Notes: generated by a model from the letters alone, not told the origin. 64,000 nucleotides of DNA from Devosia sp. FJ2-5-3 (GCF_029201545.1 NZ_CP104007.1:2762501-2826500), one strand, 5' to 3'. Shown: positions 42,220-51,191, counted from the stretch's first letter. A program made the numbers and translations.

Positions 42220-42978
42220 ATGACCGATCGTGGTCGCTGGGCGGGTCGCAACCCTGCCAAAGACGAGTTGCGCAATGCCATCTGGGATCAGCTGGTCGAG
42301 GACGGGGTCGCGATTGGCCCTGCGCGCAGCCATATCCCCAATTTCACCGGCGCCGATATTGCCGCCTGGCACATGACCCAGATTCCGGCCTGGAAGACTG
42401 CCAAGGCGGTCAAGGTCAATCCCGATTCCGCCCAGTACTCGTTGCGGTTGCGGGCGCTCTACGAGGGCAAGACCCTTTATTGCCCCGTTCCCGAACTGGT
42501 GCAGAGCGCGCCCTATGTCCGCATCGACCCTGTCGTGCTCAAGGAAAAGGGCATTACCTTCGAGCTGGCTGCCAGCCATCAGGGCTATATGCACCATGGC
42601 GAGCGGATCGAATTCACCGACATCCCCGAGCTCGATTTCTGCGTGTTCGGCTCGGTGGCCGTTACCCGGCAGGGGGCGCGGACCGGCAAGGGCGGCGGAT
42701 TCGCCGATCTTGAAGCCGGCGTGCTCAACGAGCTGGGCCGGATCAGGCCCGACACGCCGCTGGTCACCAGCGTCCACTCCACCCAGGTGGTGCCGGACGG
42801 CAACATCGTCATGATGGATTTCGACTGCTGGATGGACTACGTCGCCACCGAACAAGAGCTGATCACCACCAACAGCGCTCATCCCCGCCCCAAGGGCATT
42901 TCCTGGGACCATGTGCAGCCCGATCAGTTCGAATCGATCCCATTTCTGCGCGAACTGCAGGCCGGCTCGAGCCGCTAA
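42220..42978 (+). CDS. 5-formyltetrahydrofolate cyclo-ligase paralogue (MTHFSD/COG0212-like)
   Basis: A 252-residue soluble protein similar to methenyltetrahydrofolate-synthetase-domain proteins. Recognisable pieces are KDELRNAIWDQLVEDGVAIGP near 15-35, IPNFTGADIAAWHMTQIPAWKTAKAVKVNPDSAQYSLRLRALYEGKTLYCPVPEL in pieces from 40-95, and VFGSVAVTRQGARTGKGGGFADLEAGVLNELG near 142-172, the cyclo-ligase (R/K)-G-K-G-x-G-(Y/F)-D/A-x-E region. The canonical enzyme hydrolyses 5-formyl-THF with ATP; paralogues of this type have been linked to thiamin metabolism. It is the last gene of the PotD-like transporter operon. ATG at 42220 follows GGAGATTGTG. Confidence 0.75.
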   Translation: MTDRGRWAGRNPAKDELRNAIWDQLVEDGVAIGPARSHIPNFTGADIAAWHMTQIPAWKTAKAVKVNPDSAQYSLRLRALYEGKTLYCPVPELVQSAPYVRIDPVVLKEKGITFELAASHQGYMHHGERIEFTDIPELDFCVFGSVAVTRQGARTGKGGGFADLEAGVLNELGRIRPDTPLVTSVHSTQVVPDGNIVMMDFDCWMDYVATEQELITTNSAHPRPKGISWDHVQPDQFESIPFLRELQAGSSR

Positions 42979-42996
42979 GCGCATTTGAAGAGTTGC

Positions 42997-43027
42997 AGCG
43001 CCCGGCCAGAACGCCGGGCGCTTTTTT
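42997..43027 (+). terminator. Rho-independent terminator, end of the PotD-like operon
   Basis: A perfect 10-bp stem (AGCGCCCGGC / GCCGGGCGCT) with loop CAGAAC, then TTTTT on the plus strand. Confidence 0.9.
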
Positions 43028-43049
43028 GTCTCTGCCGATCGGACGACTT

Positions 43050-44963
43050 CTATTCGACCGCTTCCGGGATCCAGACCACCATCGAGCCCTGATTTCGGTT
43101 GGCCCAGAGGTAGTAGGGGATGGCCGTGAGGGTGGCAGAGGTCTCCTGGGGGGGCGCGGTTCGGTAAAGCTGAGTGAAGTCGGCTTCCTCGATTGCGGTC
43201 CCAGCGGCGTGCAGCTTAACGATGCCGCCGAAGAGGTTTTTGTCCATCTCGGTGCGCAGCTCGGCACTGCGAGGGAGTTTGAGGCGCTGGACCCTACCCT
43301 CCCCGTTGTCGGTTTCTTCAAGGCAATAGACCAGCGGCCCGCGCTTGAGCGCAACGCGACCGGCGTCCATGATAACGCCGGGATGGGCGTAGAGGCGGAC
43401 CGGCGGCATGGGGAGCGTCAGGGTGACGACGTCGCCCTTGGTCCATAGACGGTTGATGGTGACATAGCCGGCCTTGGCCGATGACACATCCACCGCGTCG
43501 CCATTGACCGCCAGCTTGGCATCCGAGCACCAGCCGGGAATGCGCAGTTTGACGTCGAAGGTTTTGGGCGTTTCCGGATCGACGTGAATGGTGATGTCGC
43601 CGGACCAGGGATAGTTGGACTCTTCCCTCAGGCTCACCTTGGTGCCTGATATTTCCACGTCCGAGGCAATACCGCCATAGAGGTGGAAGGCGACGCCGTC
43701 GGCGGCGGTCGAGAGGAAATAGCCGCCGACCGAGGCGACGAGGCGCGAGACATTCATGGTGCAGCAGGGGCAGGTGTGCCAGTCCCAGCGGGTCGGGGTG
43801 CCATCGCTTTCGAGCGGATTGGCGTAGAAATAGTGCTCGCCATCGCGGCTGAGGCCGGAGAGCGCGCCGTTGAACATGGCGAGCTCGAGGATATCGGCAT
43901 ATTTGCCATCGAGATCGAGATGCAGCATGCGCTGAGCCCAGAAGATCAGGGCAACCGAGGCACAGGTTTCGGCATAGGCGGTCTGGTTGGGCAGGTCGAA
44001 ATCGTGGGTAAAACCCTCATTGTGTGCCGAGGGGCCGAGGCCTGCCGTGACATACATTTTTGTCTGCATGACATCGTCCCAGAGGACTTCGCAAGCCCGC
44101 TTGAGATCGGCGTCGCCAAGTTCGGCGGCGAGGTCGGCCATGGCGGTATAGAGATACATGGCGCGCACGGCGTGGCCGACGACCTTGTCCTGCTCGCGAA
44201 CCGGTTTGTGGCTCTGGGAATATTCGTAATTGCCGAAGACATAGCGCTGGCCGGCATCCCCGCCCTCACGCTGATCGCGCTCCCAGTCGAAATAATGTGG
44301 CGGCTGGCGGCCGCGCTCATTGATCATATAGGTGGCGAAGTCGAGGTGCTTCTTTTCGCCGGTGAGGTAATAGAGCTTCATCAGGGCAAGCTCAATTTCC
44401 TCGTGGCCGTCATAGCCGCGGCGCTGGCCAGGGCCGGTGCCGAACTCGGCGTAGATATGGTCGAGATAGCGCTCCATGATGTCGAGGAAGCGCCGGCGGC
44501 CGGTAACCTGGAAATAGGCCACAGCGCCTTCGAGCAGGTGGCCGGCATTATACATCTCGTGATTGTCGCGCAGATTGGTCCAGCGTTTTTCGGGCTCGCG
44601 ACCGAGATACCAGCAATTGAGATAGCCGTCGGGCGCCTGAGCCTTTTCGAGATCGTCGATAGCGGCCTCGATCTTGGCTTCGATATCGGCATCGCGCCGA
44701 TGGGCGAGCGCATAGCTGGCCGCCTCGATCCACTTGCCGACATCGCTGTCCCAGAACACCTGAACGGTGAAGCCATTGGGGTGGCGCGGGAAGCGCAGCG
44801 GCGGCGGTGGATTGGGGAGTTTGAGACTGTCGAGAATGCCGTATTCGCCGAGCTTTTTATGCTGGCTGGGGACGGTGCGGGCGAGGACCGTGTCGAGCCG
44901 TTCATGCCAGAACTGGCCTTCCAGCTTGACCGACGGGAACGGGACGGGAGCGTAACGAGACAT
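43050..44963 (-). CDS. Glycoside hydrolase family 127 beta-L-arabinofuranosidase-like enzyme
   Basis: A 637-residue cytoplasmic enzyme of GH127 (HypBA1 type): an (alpha/alpha)6 barrel (about 10-400) and beta-sandwich C-terminus. The zinc and catalytic residues of the family are present: Glu332 and Cys334 in YAETCAS, and Cys398, Cys400, Cys401 in CPCCTMN, where Cys400 would be the nucleophile and Glu332/Cys334/Cys401 bind zinc. The N-terminus MSRYAPVPFPSVKLEGQFW has no signal peptide. It starts 11 bp downstream of the ATPase stop, in sugar locus 3, so it should cleave imported arabino-oligosaccharides or a related beta-linked substrate. It shows the full set of catalytic residues. Confidence 0.93.
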   Translation of the reverse strand: MSRYAPVPFPSVKLEGQFWHERLDTVLARTVPSQHKKLGEYGILDSLKLPNPPPPLRFPRHPNGFTVQVFWDSDVGKWIEAASYALAHRRDADIEAKIEAAIDDLEKAQAPDGYLNCWYLGREPEKRWTNLRDNHEMYNAGHLLEGAVAYFQVTGRRRFLDIMERYLDHIYAEFGTGPGQRRGYDGHEEIELALMKLYYLTGEKKHLDFATYMINERGRQPPHYFDWERDQREGGDAGQRYVFGNYEYSQSHKPVREQDKVVGHAVRAMYLYTAMADLAAELGDADLKRACEVLWDDVMQTKMYVTAGLGPSAHNEGFTHDFDLPNQTAYAETCASVALIFWAQRMLHLDLDGKYADILELAMFNGALSGLSRDGEHYFYANPLESDGTPTRWDWHTCPCCTMNVSRLVASVGGYFLSTAADGVAFHLYGGIASDVEISGTKVSLREESNYPWSGDITIHVDPETPKTFDVKLRIPGWCSDAKLAVNGDAVDVSSAKAGYVTINRLWTKGDVVTLTLPMPPVRLYAHPGVIMDAGRVALKRGPLVYCLEETDNGEGRVQRLKLPRSAELRTEMDKNLFGGIVKLHAAGTAIEEADFTQLYRTAPPQETSATLTAIPYYLWANRNQGSMVVWIPEAVE

Positions 44964-44974
44964 ATTATGTGCCC

Positions 44975-46033
44975 TTAGAGTGCGACGCCGGTTTGCGGAT
45001 CGAAGAGGTGGATATTTTCGGGCGCTATGGAGAGGCCGATGCGATCGCCTGGCCTGAGGCTTGAGCGCTCGGACTGAACCAGCTGGAACGCGCCATCGGG
45101 CGAGGTCAGATAAGTGGCGGAACCGGTGGATTCGATGACACCGATCTCCAGATGGAAGGTGGCGTCAGTGCTGGCGGGCTGGAGATGTTCGGGGCGCAGC
45201 CCGACGACCACCGCCCTGCCCGGCTCGAGACTGCGCGGCAATGGCAGTTCACCGGCGCCATCGGCGAGGACTACGGATCTGCCAGCCTCGGCAATGCGGC
45301 CGTCGATGAAATTCATGGCCGGTGAGCCTATGAAGCCGGCGACGAAGCGATTGACCGGCTTGTCGTAGAGGTCGAGTGGGCGGCCCTGCTGCTCGATGAT
45401 GCCATCGCGCATGACGACGACCCAGTCGGCCATGGTCATGGCCTCGATCTGGTCGTGGGTAACATAGACCGAGGTGGCGCCGAGGCGATCATGGAGCGCG
45501 CGGATCTCCTTGCGCATCTGGACGCGCAAAGCCGCGTCCAGATTGGAGAGCGGCTCATCGAAGAGGAAGGCTTTGGGGTTGCGGATGATGGCCCGGCCCA
45601 TGGCGACGCGCTGGCGCTGGCCGCCGGAAAGCTGGCGGGGATAGCGCCCGAGGAGCTGGGAGAGACCGGTCGTGGCCGCGACTTCGGCGGCCTTGGCCTT
45701 TGCCTCGGCCTTGCCGACGCCATGGAGGCGCAGCGAATAGGTGAGGTTTTCCTCCACCGTCATATGCGGGTAGAGCGCGTAGGACTGGAACACCATGGCA
45801 ATGTCGCGATGGCGCGGCGGCACGCCGGTCATGGTTTTTCCGGCGATCTTGAGTTCGCCTGCGGTGATGGTTTCGAGGCCGGCGATGGAGCGCAGAAGCG
45901 TGGACTTGCCACAGCCGGAGGGGCCGACCAGGGCAACGAAGCTGCCCTTTTCGATGGTCAACGAGATGGTCTTGAGGGCATGGAAGCTCCCATAATGCTT
46001 GTCGATGCCGATGAGCTCGATCTGTGCGGTCAT
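44975..46033 (-). CDS. CUT1 sugar ABC transporter ATPase, UgpC/MsmK-like
   Basis: A 352-residue ATPase: Walker A GPSGCGKST near 38-46, Q-loop VFQSYALYPHMTV near 80, signature LSGGQRQRVAMGRAII near 134, Walker B AFLFDEPLSNLDA near 156 and switch VTHDQIEAM near 190. The regulatory domain starts near FIGSPAMNF. ATG at 46033 overlaps the permease stop by 4 bp; upstream sequence in the same frame belongs to the permease gene. It energises the sugar locus 3 importer. Confidence 0.94.
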   Translation of the reverse strand: MTAQIELIGIDKHYGSFHALKTISLTIEKGSFVALVGPSGCGKSTLLRSIAGLETITAGELKIAGKTMTGVPPRHRDIAMVFQSYALYPHMTVEENLTYSLRLHGVGKAEAKAKAAEVAATTGLSQLLGRYPRQLSGGQRQRVAMGRAIIRNPKAFLFDEPLSNLDAALRVQMRKEIRALHDRLGATSVYVTHDQIEAMTMADWVVVMRDGIIEQQGRPLDLYDKPVNRFVAGFIGSPAMNFIDGRIAEAGRSVVLADGAGELPLPRSLEPGRAVVVGLRPEHLQPASTDATFHLEIGVIESTGSATYLTSPDGAFQLVQSERSSLRPGDRIGLSIAPENIHLFDPQTGVAL

Positions 46034-46857
46034 TTGAGGGCTCCCGAGGTGAGGCCGGAGACAATGCGGCGCTGCAGGATGACGAAGGCGAGGAGGATCG
46101 GCGTCACATAGATGGCCGAATAGGCCATGATCGAGCTCCAGTCGGTGGAGTTGGGCCCAAGGAAGCCGGAGAGGCCAACGCTGGCCGGCTGCTGGGTGGG
46201 GCTCTGGATGATGGACTTGGAGTAGATGTATTCGCCGAAGGCACTCATGAAGGTGAGGATGGCGCAGACCAGAATGCCGTTTCGCGCCAGGGGCAGGACG
46301 ATGGAGAAGAAGGCCCCGATGCGCGAATTGCCATCCACCAGCGCGGCTTCCTCGAGTTCGCGCGGGACGCTCATGAAGGTGGCGCGCACCAGCACGACGA
46401 AGAACGGCATGGCCTTGGCGGCGGCGGCCAGCACCACCGCGGTGCGCGGGTAATTGAGGAGGCCGATCTGGTTGAAGCCGACGAAGAGTGGCGTCACCAT
46501 GACCGAGGCCGGTAGGACCTGCAGCATCAGCACGCAGAAGAGGCCGACATCGATCCAGACATTGCGGTAGCGGGCCAGCACATAGGCGCAGCCTGTGCCC
46601 AGGATCACGGTGATGGCGGTTACGCCGGAGGCGATGAGCACGGAATTGGAGAGGAAGACCGGCATGTTCCGCCGGGCCCAGACCTCCGGGTAGATCCCCG
46701 CATTGGGATTGTTGGGCCATAAGGTCGGCGGATTGGCGAAAATCTCAGAGCCCGTCTTGAGGCTGGTGACATACATCCAATAGAGCGGAAAGAGATAGAT
46801 CGCGGCGAGCGCCAGCGCCACGACGAGCAGGAACCAGGGGGTGTAGGTCTTGGTCAT
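46030..46857 (-). CDS. CUT1 sugar ABC transporter permease, MalG type
   Basis: A 275-residue permease with first segment LLVVALALAAIYLFPLYWMY near 10-29. Coupling loop LEEAALVDGNSRIGAFFSIVLPLARNG near 167-193. The last residues (GLTSGALK) follow the sixth segment, as in MalG proteins. The start overlaps the MalF-type gene by 4 bp. Confidence 0.93.
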   Translation of the reverse strand: MTKTYTPWFLLVVALALAAIYLFPLYWMYVTSLKTGSEIFANPPTLWPNNPNAGIYPEVWARRNMPVFLSNSVLIASGVTAITVILGTGCAYVLARYRNVWIDVGLFCVLMLQVLPASVMVTPLFVGFNQIGLLNYPRTAVVLAAAAKAMPFFVVLVRATFMSVPRELEEAALVDGNSRIGAFFSIVLPLARNGILVCAILTFMSAFGEYIYSKSIIQSPTQQPASVGLSGFLGPNSTDWSSIMAYSAIYVTPILLAFVILQRRIVSGLTSGALK

Positions 46858-47756
46858 CCGCGCACCTCATGGCGCGTCGAGCGCACATAGATCACTGAAG
46901 CAAAGAGCACGAGCAGGAACATCATGACCGAGACGGTTGCGCCCTTGGCGAAGTCATAGAGCTGGAAGCTCAATTGCCAGGACCAGAAGCCGGCGACGTT
47001 GGAGGTGTTTGCGGGCCCGCCTTCGGTGAGCGCGGGGAAGAGGTCGAACTGCTGGAGCGTGCCGATGAGGCCCAGCGAGAGCACCGCACCAATGGTGGGG
47101 CGCATCATCGGCAGGGTGATGGTCCAGAAGCGCTGGAAGGCATTGGCGCCATCGAGCTCGGCGGCCTCGTAGAGATCGCGCGGGATGGCGGCGAGACCCA
47201 CGGAGAGCAGCAGCATGTTGAAGGCGAGACCGAGCCAGATATTGGCGATGATGACGGCCCAGATGGAGAAATTCGGGTCCGACTTCCAGAAGATGTTGGA
47301 CTGGATGATGCCAAGGCTCTTGAGGATGACATTGAGCACGCCGAAATCGCCGGCGAGGATCCAGCTCCAGATGGCGCCGACGACAAGGCCGGGCATGACC
47401 CAGGAGACGAGGAACAGGCCGCGGATGGTGGAGGCGCCAGGGAAATTCTGGGCAAAGAACAGCGCCAGCGCAAAGCCGAGCACGAACTGTCCGGACATCG
47501 AGCCGAAAACGAAGATCAGCGTGTTGCGGGTGACGAGCCAGAATTCGGGCTGCCGCACCACGGCGACGTAATTGTCGAAGCCGACAAAGGGCCGGAACAG
47601 CACTCCGAGGGTGAACATGTCCACCTGCTGAAAGCTCATCAGCACATTATAGATGAGCGGCAGGCCTGCCAGGGCGACAAGGAAAAGCAGGGCGGCGCCC
47701 ACGAGGAGGATATCGAACCCCACCCCGTCCCGCAGCCAATTGAAAAAACGCGACAC
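46854..47756 (-). CDS. CUT1 sugar ABC transporter permease, MalF type
   Basis: A 300-residue permease. First segment ILLVGAALLFLVALAGLPLIYNVL near 15-38; coupling loop LYEAAELDGANAFQRFWTITLPM near 202-224. It follows the binding-protein gene by 69 bp with a hairpin in between, and overlaps the MalG-type gene. Confidence 0.93.
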   Translation of the reverse strand: MSRFFNWLRDGVGFDILLVGAALLFLVALAGLPLIYNVLMSFQQVDMFTLGVLFRPFVGFDNYVAVVRQPEFWLVTRNTLIFVFGSMSGQFVLGFALALFFAQNFPGASTIRGLFLVSWVMPGLVVGAIWSWILAGDFGVLNVILKSLGIIQSNIFWKSDPNFSIWAVIIANIWLGLAFNMLLLSVGLAAIPRDLYEAAELDGANAFQRFWTITLPMMRPTIGAVLSLGLIGTLQQFDLFPALTEGGPANTSNVAGFWSWQLSFQLYDFAKGATVSVMMFLLVLFASVIYVRSTRHEVRG

Positions 47757-47784
47757 CGCATCCTCCAGGGCATCAGAAGAAAAT

Positions 47785-47810
47785 GCCGGCCAGAGCGTTC
47801 TCCGGCCGGC
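47785..47810 (-). terminator. Hairpin between binding-protein and permease genes of sugar locus 3
   Basis: In minus-strand RNA GCCGGCC-G-GAG pairs with CUC-U-GGCCGGC around an AACG loop: 11 bp with one G-U pair (A/C on the other strand). The build, outer stem, G-U, inner stem, four-base loop, is the same as in sugar locus 2. Confidence 0.65.
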
Positions 47811-47825
47811 CAGTGGTCGGGAGGA

Positions 47826-49055
47826 CTATTTTCCGAAGATGGTATCGATGGTGGCCTGGGCCTGGTTGAGCGCATCCATGGCCGGCATCTGGCCAGTCAG
47901 GGCCTGCTGTTCGGCGTCATAGATGGCCTTGGAGATCTTCTGCCATTCCGGATGCGGGCCACGCGGCTGAGCGAACTGCAGCTGCTCCTGGAAGACCTTG
48001 AGGGCCGCGTCCTTTTTCTCGATGCCGGTGACCGGCAGCTCGATATCGCCACGCGCCGGCAGATTGCCGAACTCGGGGAAGATGCGGTCTTCCTGGTCGA
48101 CGAAATATTCGAGCAGGCGGAAGGCTTCGTCCGGATGCTGGGTGTTGGCCATGATGCCCCAGTTGAAGCCGCCGAGCGCGGAGGAGCGCTCATCGTCGGC
48201 GTCGATGGTGGGGAGCAGAGCCACGCCCCAATCGAACTTGGCGTCCTCGACCATGCGGTCGATTTCCCACGGACCGGAGATGGCCATGGCGGCATTGCCG
48301 GAATTGAAGACGCCGGTGGAATCCCACTGGCCGAGGCTGAGCACGTCGCGGCTGGCATAGCCGTTGTCGATCAGGCTCTTCCAGATATCAAGGACCTTTG
48401 CCGCGCCCTCGGTATTCACCTTGTCGGCGCCACCGCCGGACATCTGGATGATCGGCAGGAACTGGAAAGTGCCCTCTTCGCCGGCGCGGGCCGAGAAGGT
48501 GATGCCGTAGATATTGTTGGCGGGATCGGTCAGCTTGGCGGCGTAGTCGGCGACTTCGTCCCAGGTCTTGGGGGGCTCGGTCAGGCCCGCCTTGGCGAAG
48601 AAATCCTTGTTGTAGAAGATACCGATGGTGTCGGTATATTTGGGCAGGCCGAAGAGTTTTCCGTCCCAGGTGACCGAATTGAGCGGGCCGGCGAAATATT
48701 CGGCCTTGCTGATGATATCGGAAGCCGCGACGCGATCAGTGATGTCGAGCATAGCCCCGCGCGAAGAAAACAGCGCGAAATCGGGATTGTCGAAGGAGAC
48801 GATATCGGGCGCATTGCCGGTGGCGAAGGCGCGCAGCGTCTCGTTGACGATCTCATCGAAGGGGATGCCGCGATATTCGACAACGATATCCTCGTTGGCG
48901 TCATCGAATTCCTTGGAATAGGTATCGGCGATGCCCGGACGATCGACGCCGTCGATGGACCAGACCTTGAGCGTTACCTGTGCGTAAGCAGGCGTTGCGG
49001 CAATCAACGCGCCGAAGGCGAGACCGGCCAATAGACCGAACTTGGTAAACTGCAT
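47826..49055 (-). CDS. CUT1 sugar ABC transporter substrate-binding protein
   Basis: A 409-residue periplasmic protein. Signal peptide MQFTKFGLLAGLAFGALIAATPAYA, then QVTLKVWSIDGVDRPGIAD. Family-1 landmarks are NAPDIVSFDNPDFALF near 78-93, GLPKYTDTIGIFYNKDFF near 136-153 and AISGPWEIDRM near 259. The ligand is presumably an arabinose-containing oligosaccharide, judged by the GH127 gene in the operon. The ATG is behind GGGAGGATATA. Confidence 0.93.
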   Translation of the reverse strand: MQFTKFGLLAGLAFGALIAATPAYAQVTLKVWSIDGVDRPGIADTYSKEFDDANEDIVVEYRGIPFDEIVNETLRAFATGNAPDIVSFDNPDFALFSSRGAMLDITDRVAASDIISKAEYFAGPLNSVTWDGKLFGLPKYTDTIGIFYNKDFFAKAGLTEPPKTWDEVADYAAKLTDPANNIYGITFSARAGEEGTFQFLPIIQMSGGGADKVNTEGAAKVLDIWKSLIDNGYASRDVLSLGQWDSTGVFNSGNAAMAISGPWEIDRMVEDAKFDWGVALLPTIDADDERSSALGGFNWGIMANTQHPDEAFRLLEYFVDQEDRIFPEFGNLPARGDIELPVTGIEKKDAALKVFQEQLQFAQPRGPHPEWQKISKAIYDAEQQALTGQMPAMDALNQAQATIDTIFGK

Positions 49056-49128
49056 TATATCCTCCCTTGCGGCCTCGGCCGCGATCCGTGCCGCATCGGG
49101 TTTCCTCTTCCCGAGCGGTACTTTCCTC

Positions 49129-49160
49129 GCTGCCATGGGCACGCCAATGCCCGTGGCAGC
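49129..49160. terminator. Hairpin between LacI gene and sugar locus 3 binding-protein gene
   Basis: GCTGCCATGGGC pairs with GCCCGTGGCAGC, 12 positions with one T-G wobble on the plus strand (A/C on the minus strand) around an 8-base loop. It begins 6 bp after the LacI stop. No T-run follows on the minus strand. Confidence 0.4.
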
Positions 49161-49165
49161 ACTCC

Positions 49166-50203
49166 CTAAGCCTCGTGCGACACCCTTCCCTCTTCGTGAG
49201 CGGCAGGCAGACCACTGCCGCAGGACTGGCGGACCACGAGTTTGCATGGCAGCGTGCGGATGCCCGGCTCGACCGGCTTGCCCTCGGCAAGTTCCAGGAT
49301 CAGGCGTCCGGCCTCGCGGCCGAGTTCCTTCAAATTCATGTCGATGGTGGTGAGCGGCGGGCGCGTCGCCGCCGAGACGATTTCCCAATTGTCGAAACCG
49401 ATGACGGCGACATCTCGGGGGACGGAAACGCCGCGCTCGCGCAGGGCATCGACGACGCCGCGGGCGATCTGGTCATTGCCGCAGAAAATGCCATCGGGCG
49501 GTTCGGGGTCGGCCCATAGTTGAGCGATCGCTTCGTGCCCCCAGGCCTCGGACCATGGACCATGCAGGACGGACGCCCCCGCCCCGGCCAATGCGCGAAA
49601 GGCGGTGGCACGGGCCGATACCGAGGCAAAACTCTCGGGGCCGGTGACATGGACGAGGTTGCGACGGCCAAGGTCGAGCAGATGTTGGGTGGCGAGGCGG
49701 CCGCCGAGGGCGTCATCCGAGACAAGGGTGACCGCATCGTCCGGGCCATCGGTGAAGGCATAGACGACGGGCACGGGAAGATTGGAGAGATCGACAGGCA
49801 GGCGACGGTCGATGCGCTTGCCGGTGGCGATGATGCCATCGACCTGCTTGTCCAGCATGGCGTCGACATGGATCTTCGCCAGCGCCGCATCGTCCTCGAT
49901 GCCGCACAGAAAGACCGAGACGCCGTGATCGATCAGCGCTTCGTTGATCCCGGCCATGACCGGCAGGGTGAAGCGGCCATAGGTGTCATTTGTGAGCAGG
50001 CCAATGGTGAAACTGCGTTGCTGGGTCAGCGCCCGCGCCATCGCATTGGGGCGGAAGCCGAGGCTCGCCGCCGCTTGCTTCACGCGGGTACGGGTTTCCT
50101 CGGTCATCCGGCCGGTATCGTTCAGGGCCTTGGACGCAGTCGCAACGCTGACGCCTGCCACGCGGGCGACGTCATAGATGCGGATGCGCTCAGCCTTGAT
50201 CAC
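49166..50203 (-). CDS. LacI-family transcriptional regulator of sugar locus 3
   Basis: A 345-residue repressor. The helix-turn-helix IRIYDVARVAGVSVATASKAL is in residues 7-27, followed by the hinge GFRPNAMARAL near 48-58. Sensor domain motifs are IGLLTNDTYGRFTLPVMAGI near 66-85 and VAVIGFDNWEIVSAATRPPLTT near 274-295. A GTG start with GAGG 8 bp upstream is preferred over the TTG 15 bp upstream. It is encoded upstream of, and on the same strand as, the GH127 transporter operon that it most likely controls. Confidence 0.9.
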   Translation of the reverse strand: MIKAERIRIYDVARVAGVSVATASKALNDTGRMTEETRTRVKQAAASLGFRPNAMARALTQQRSFTIGLLTNDTYGRFTLPVMAGINEALIDHGVSVFLCGIEDDAALAKIHVDAMLDKQVDGIIATGKRIDRRLPVDLSNLPVPVVYAFTDGPDDAVTLVSDDALGGRLATQHLLDLGRRNLVHVTGPESFASVSARATAFRALAGAGASVLHGPWSEAWGHEAIAQLWADPEPPDGIFCGNDQIARGVVDALRERGVSVPRDVAVIGFDNWEIVSAATRPPLTTIDMNLKELGREAGRLILELAEGKPVEPGIRTLPCKLVVRQSCGSGLPAAHEEGRVSHEA

Positions 50204-50220
50204 GTCCCGATACCTCAATG

Positions 50221-50257
50221 GAAAACCCTTTTCTCAGGTTAGGTAAAACGGTTTCTC
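50221..50257. promoter_or_regulatory. Candidate LacI-type operators upstream of the sugar locus 3 regulator
   Basis: GAAAACCCTTTTC (50221-50233) is a dyad with five-base arms, and GGTAAAACGGTTTCTC (50242-50257) has an AAACGGTTT-like core. Their centres are about 22 bp apart, two helical turns. They lie just upstream of the LacI start and may mediate autoregulation. Confidence 0.5.
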
Positions 50258-50284
50258 AAGCCTCGTCAATAGTCATACTTATTG

Positions 50285-51181
50285 TCATACATTCACATGG
50301 GCGCCGCCGCGCGCGGCCTTAAGATGATTGAGGCCGTGAACTTGCCCGGTCATCTCAAGCGCATCGCGATAGACCGGGTCGTGCCAGCCCTCGATGTCGA
50401 TGGAGCCCGACCAGCCGGCGAGGCGCAGCTCGGAAATAATGTCGGTCCAATTGCTGTCGCCAAAGCCGGGCGTGCGCATGAAGACGAAGGGATGCTTGCC
50501 GAAGATGCCGTGCTCGCGAATGACGTCCCAGCGGATGGTGGCGTCCTTGCCGTGGACGTGGAAAATCTTGTGCGCCCATTTGCGGATCTGTGGCAGCGGA
50601 TCGATGAGATAGACCATCTGGTGGCACGGTTCCCATTCGAGTCCGATATTGTCCTGGGGCGTCTCGTTGAACATCAACTCCCAGGCATCGGGATTGTGCG
50701 CGATGTTCCAGTCGCCGGTCTGCCAATTGCCGTCCATGGCGCAGTTTTCAAAGGCGATGCGGATGCCCCTATCGGCGGCGCGTTGGGCCAGCTCGGTCCA
50801 GACCTTCTTGTATTGGGGCAGGCTATCGGTCAGCACTTTGTTACGGATGCGCCCGGTAAAGCCGGCGACGCAACTGGCGCCGAAATGGTGGGCGTTGTCG
50901 ATGCAGTCCTTCCAGCCCTGCAGGGTCTGGCGGTCCATCTCCTGGTCTTCCAGCACATTGCCGAACATGCCCAGGGTCGAGATCGTAATATCGCGATCGC
51001 CGATGGCGTCGCGGCTGCGCTTGCCCAGCTCGGCAAGGTCCTGACCATTGGTGGTCTGCCAGAAGAACGGCTCAAAACTCTCAAAGCCGAGATCGGCGAT
51101 TTCAGCGATACGCTCTGCCGCCTTGCCGGCTGACGCGGAGACCATGGTGCCGATGCGGATGGATTTGGCTGGGTCGGTCAA
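50285..51181 (-). CDS. Sugar phosphate isomerase/epimerase family protein (AP2Ec TIM barrel)
   Basis: A 298-residue TIM-barrel enzyme. Metal-site candidates are Glu in IRIAFENCAMDG near 145-156, Glu/His in NIGLEWEPCHQMVYLID near 190-206, His in FHVHGKDATI near 220-229, and Glu in SGSIDIEGWHDP near 267-278. It lacks a signal peptide. The first good start is TTG at 51181 behind AGGAACAC; a second TTG nine codons earlier has no ribosome site. It begins 10 bp after the Gfo/Idh/MocA stop, so the two form a small operon. Confidence 0.86.
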   Translation of the reverse strand: MTDPAKSIRIGTMVSASAGKAAERIAEIADLGFESFEPFFWQTTNGQDLAELGKRSRDAIGDRDITISTLGMFGNVLEDQEMDRQTLQGWKDCIDNAHHFGASCVAGFTGRIRNKVLTDSLPQYKKVWTELAQRAADRGIRIAFENCAMDGNWQTGDWNIAHNPDAWELMFNETPQDNIGLEWEPCHQMVYLIDPLPQIRKWAHKIFHVHGKDATIRWDVIREHGIFGKHPFVFMRTPGFGDSNWTDIISELRLAGWSGSIDIEGWHDPVYRDALEMTGQVHGLNHLKAARGGAHVNV

Positions 51182-51191
51182 TGCAGTGTTC

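Noticed and set aside
46974..49034. Long open frame antisense to the permease and binding-protein genes of sugar locus 3
   Set aside because: No recognisable domains, highly charged composition, and it spans a gene junction on the coding strand.
37002..50293. TGTCATACAT occurs both near 37003 and near 50284
   Set aside because: The second copy lies at the end of a coding region and its stop codon; a ten-base match in this window is not significant.
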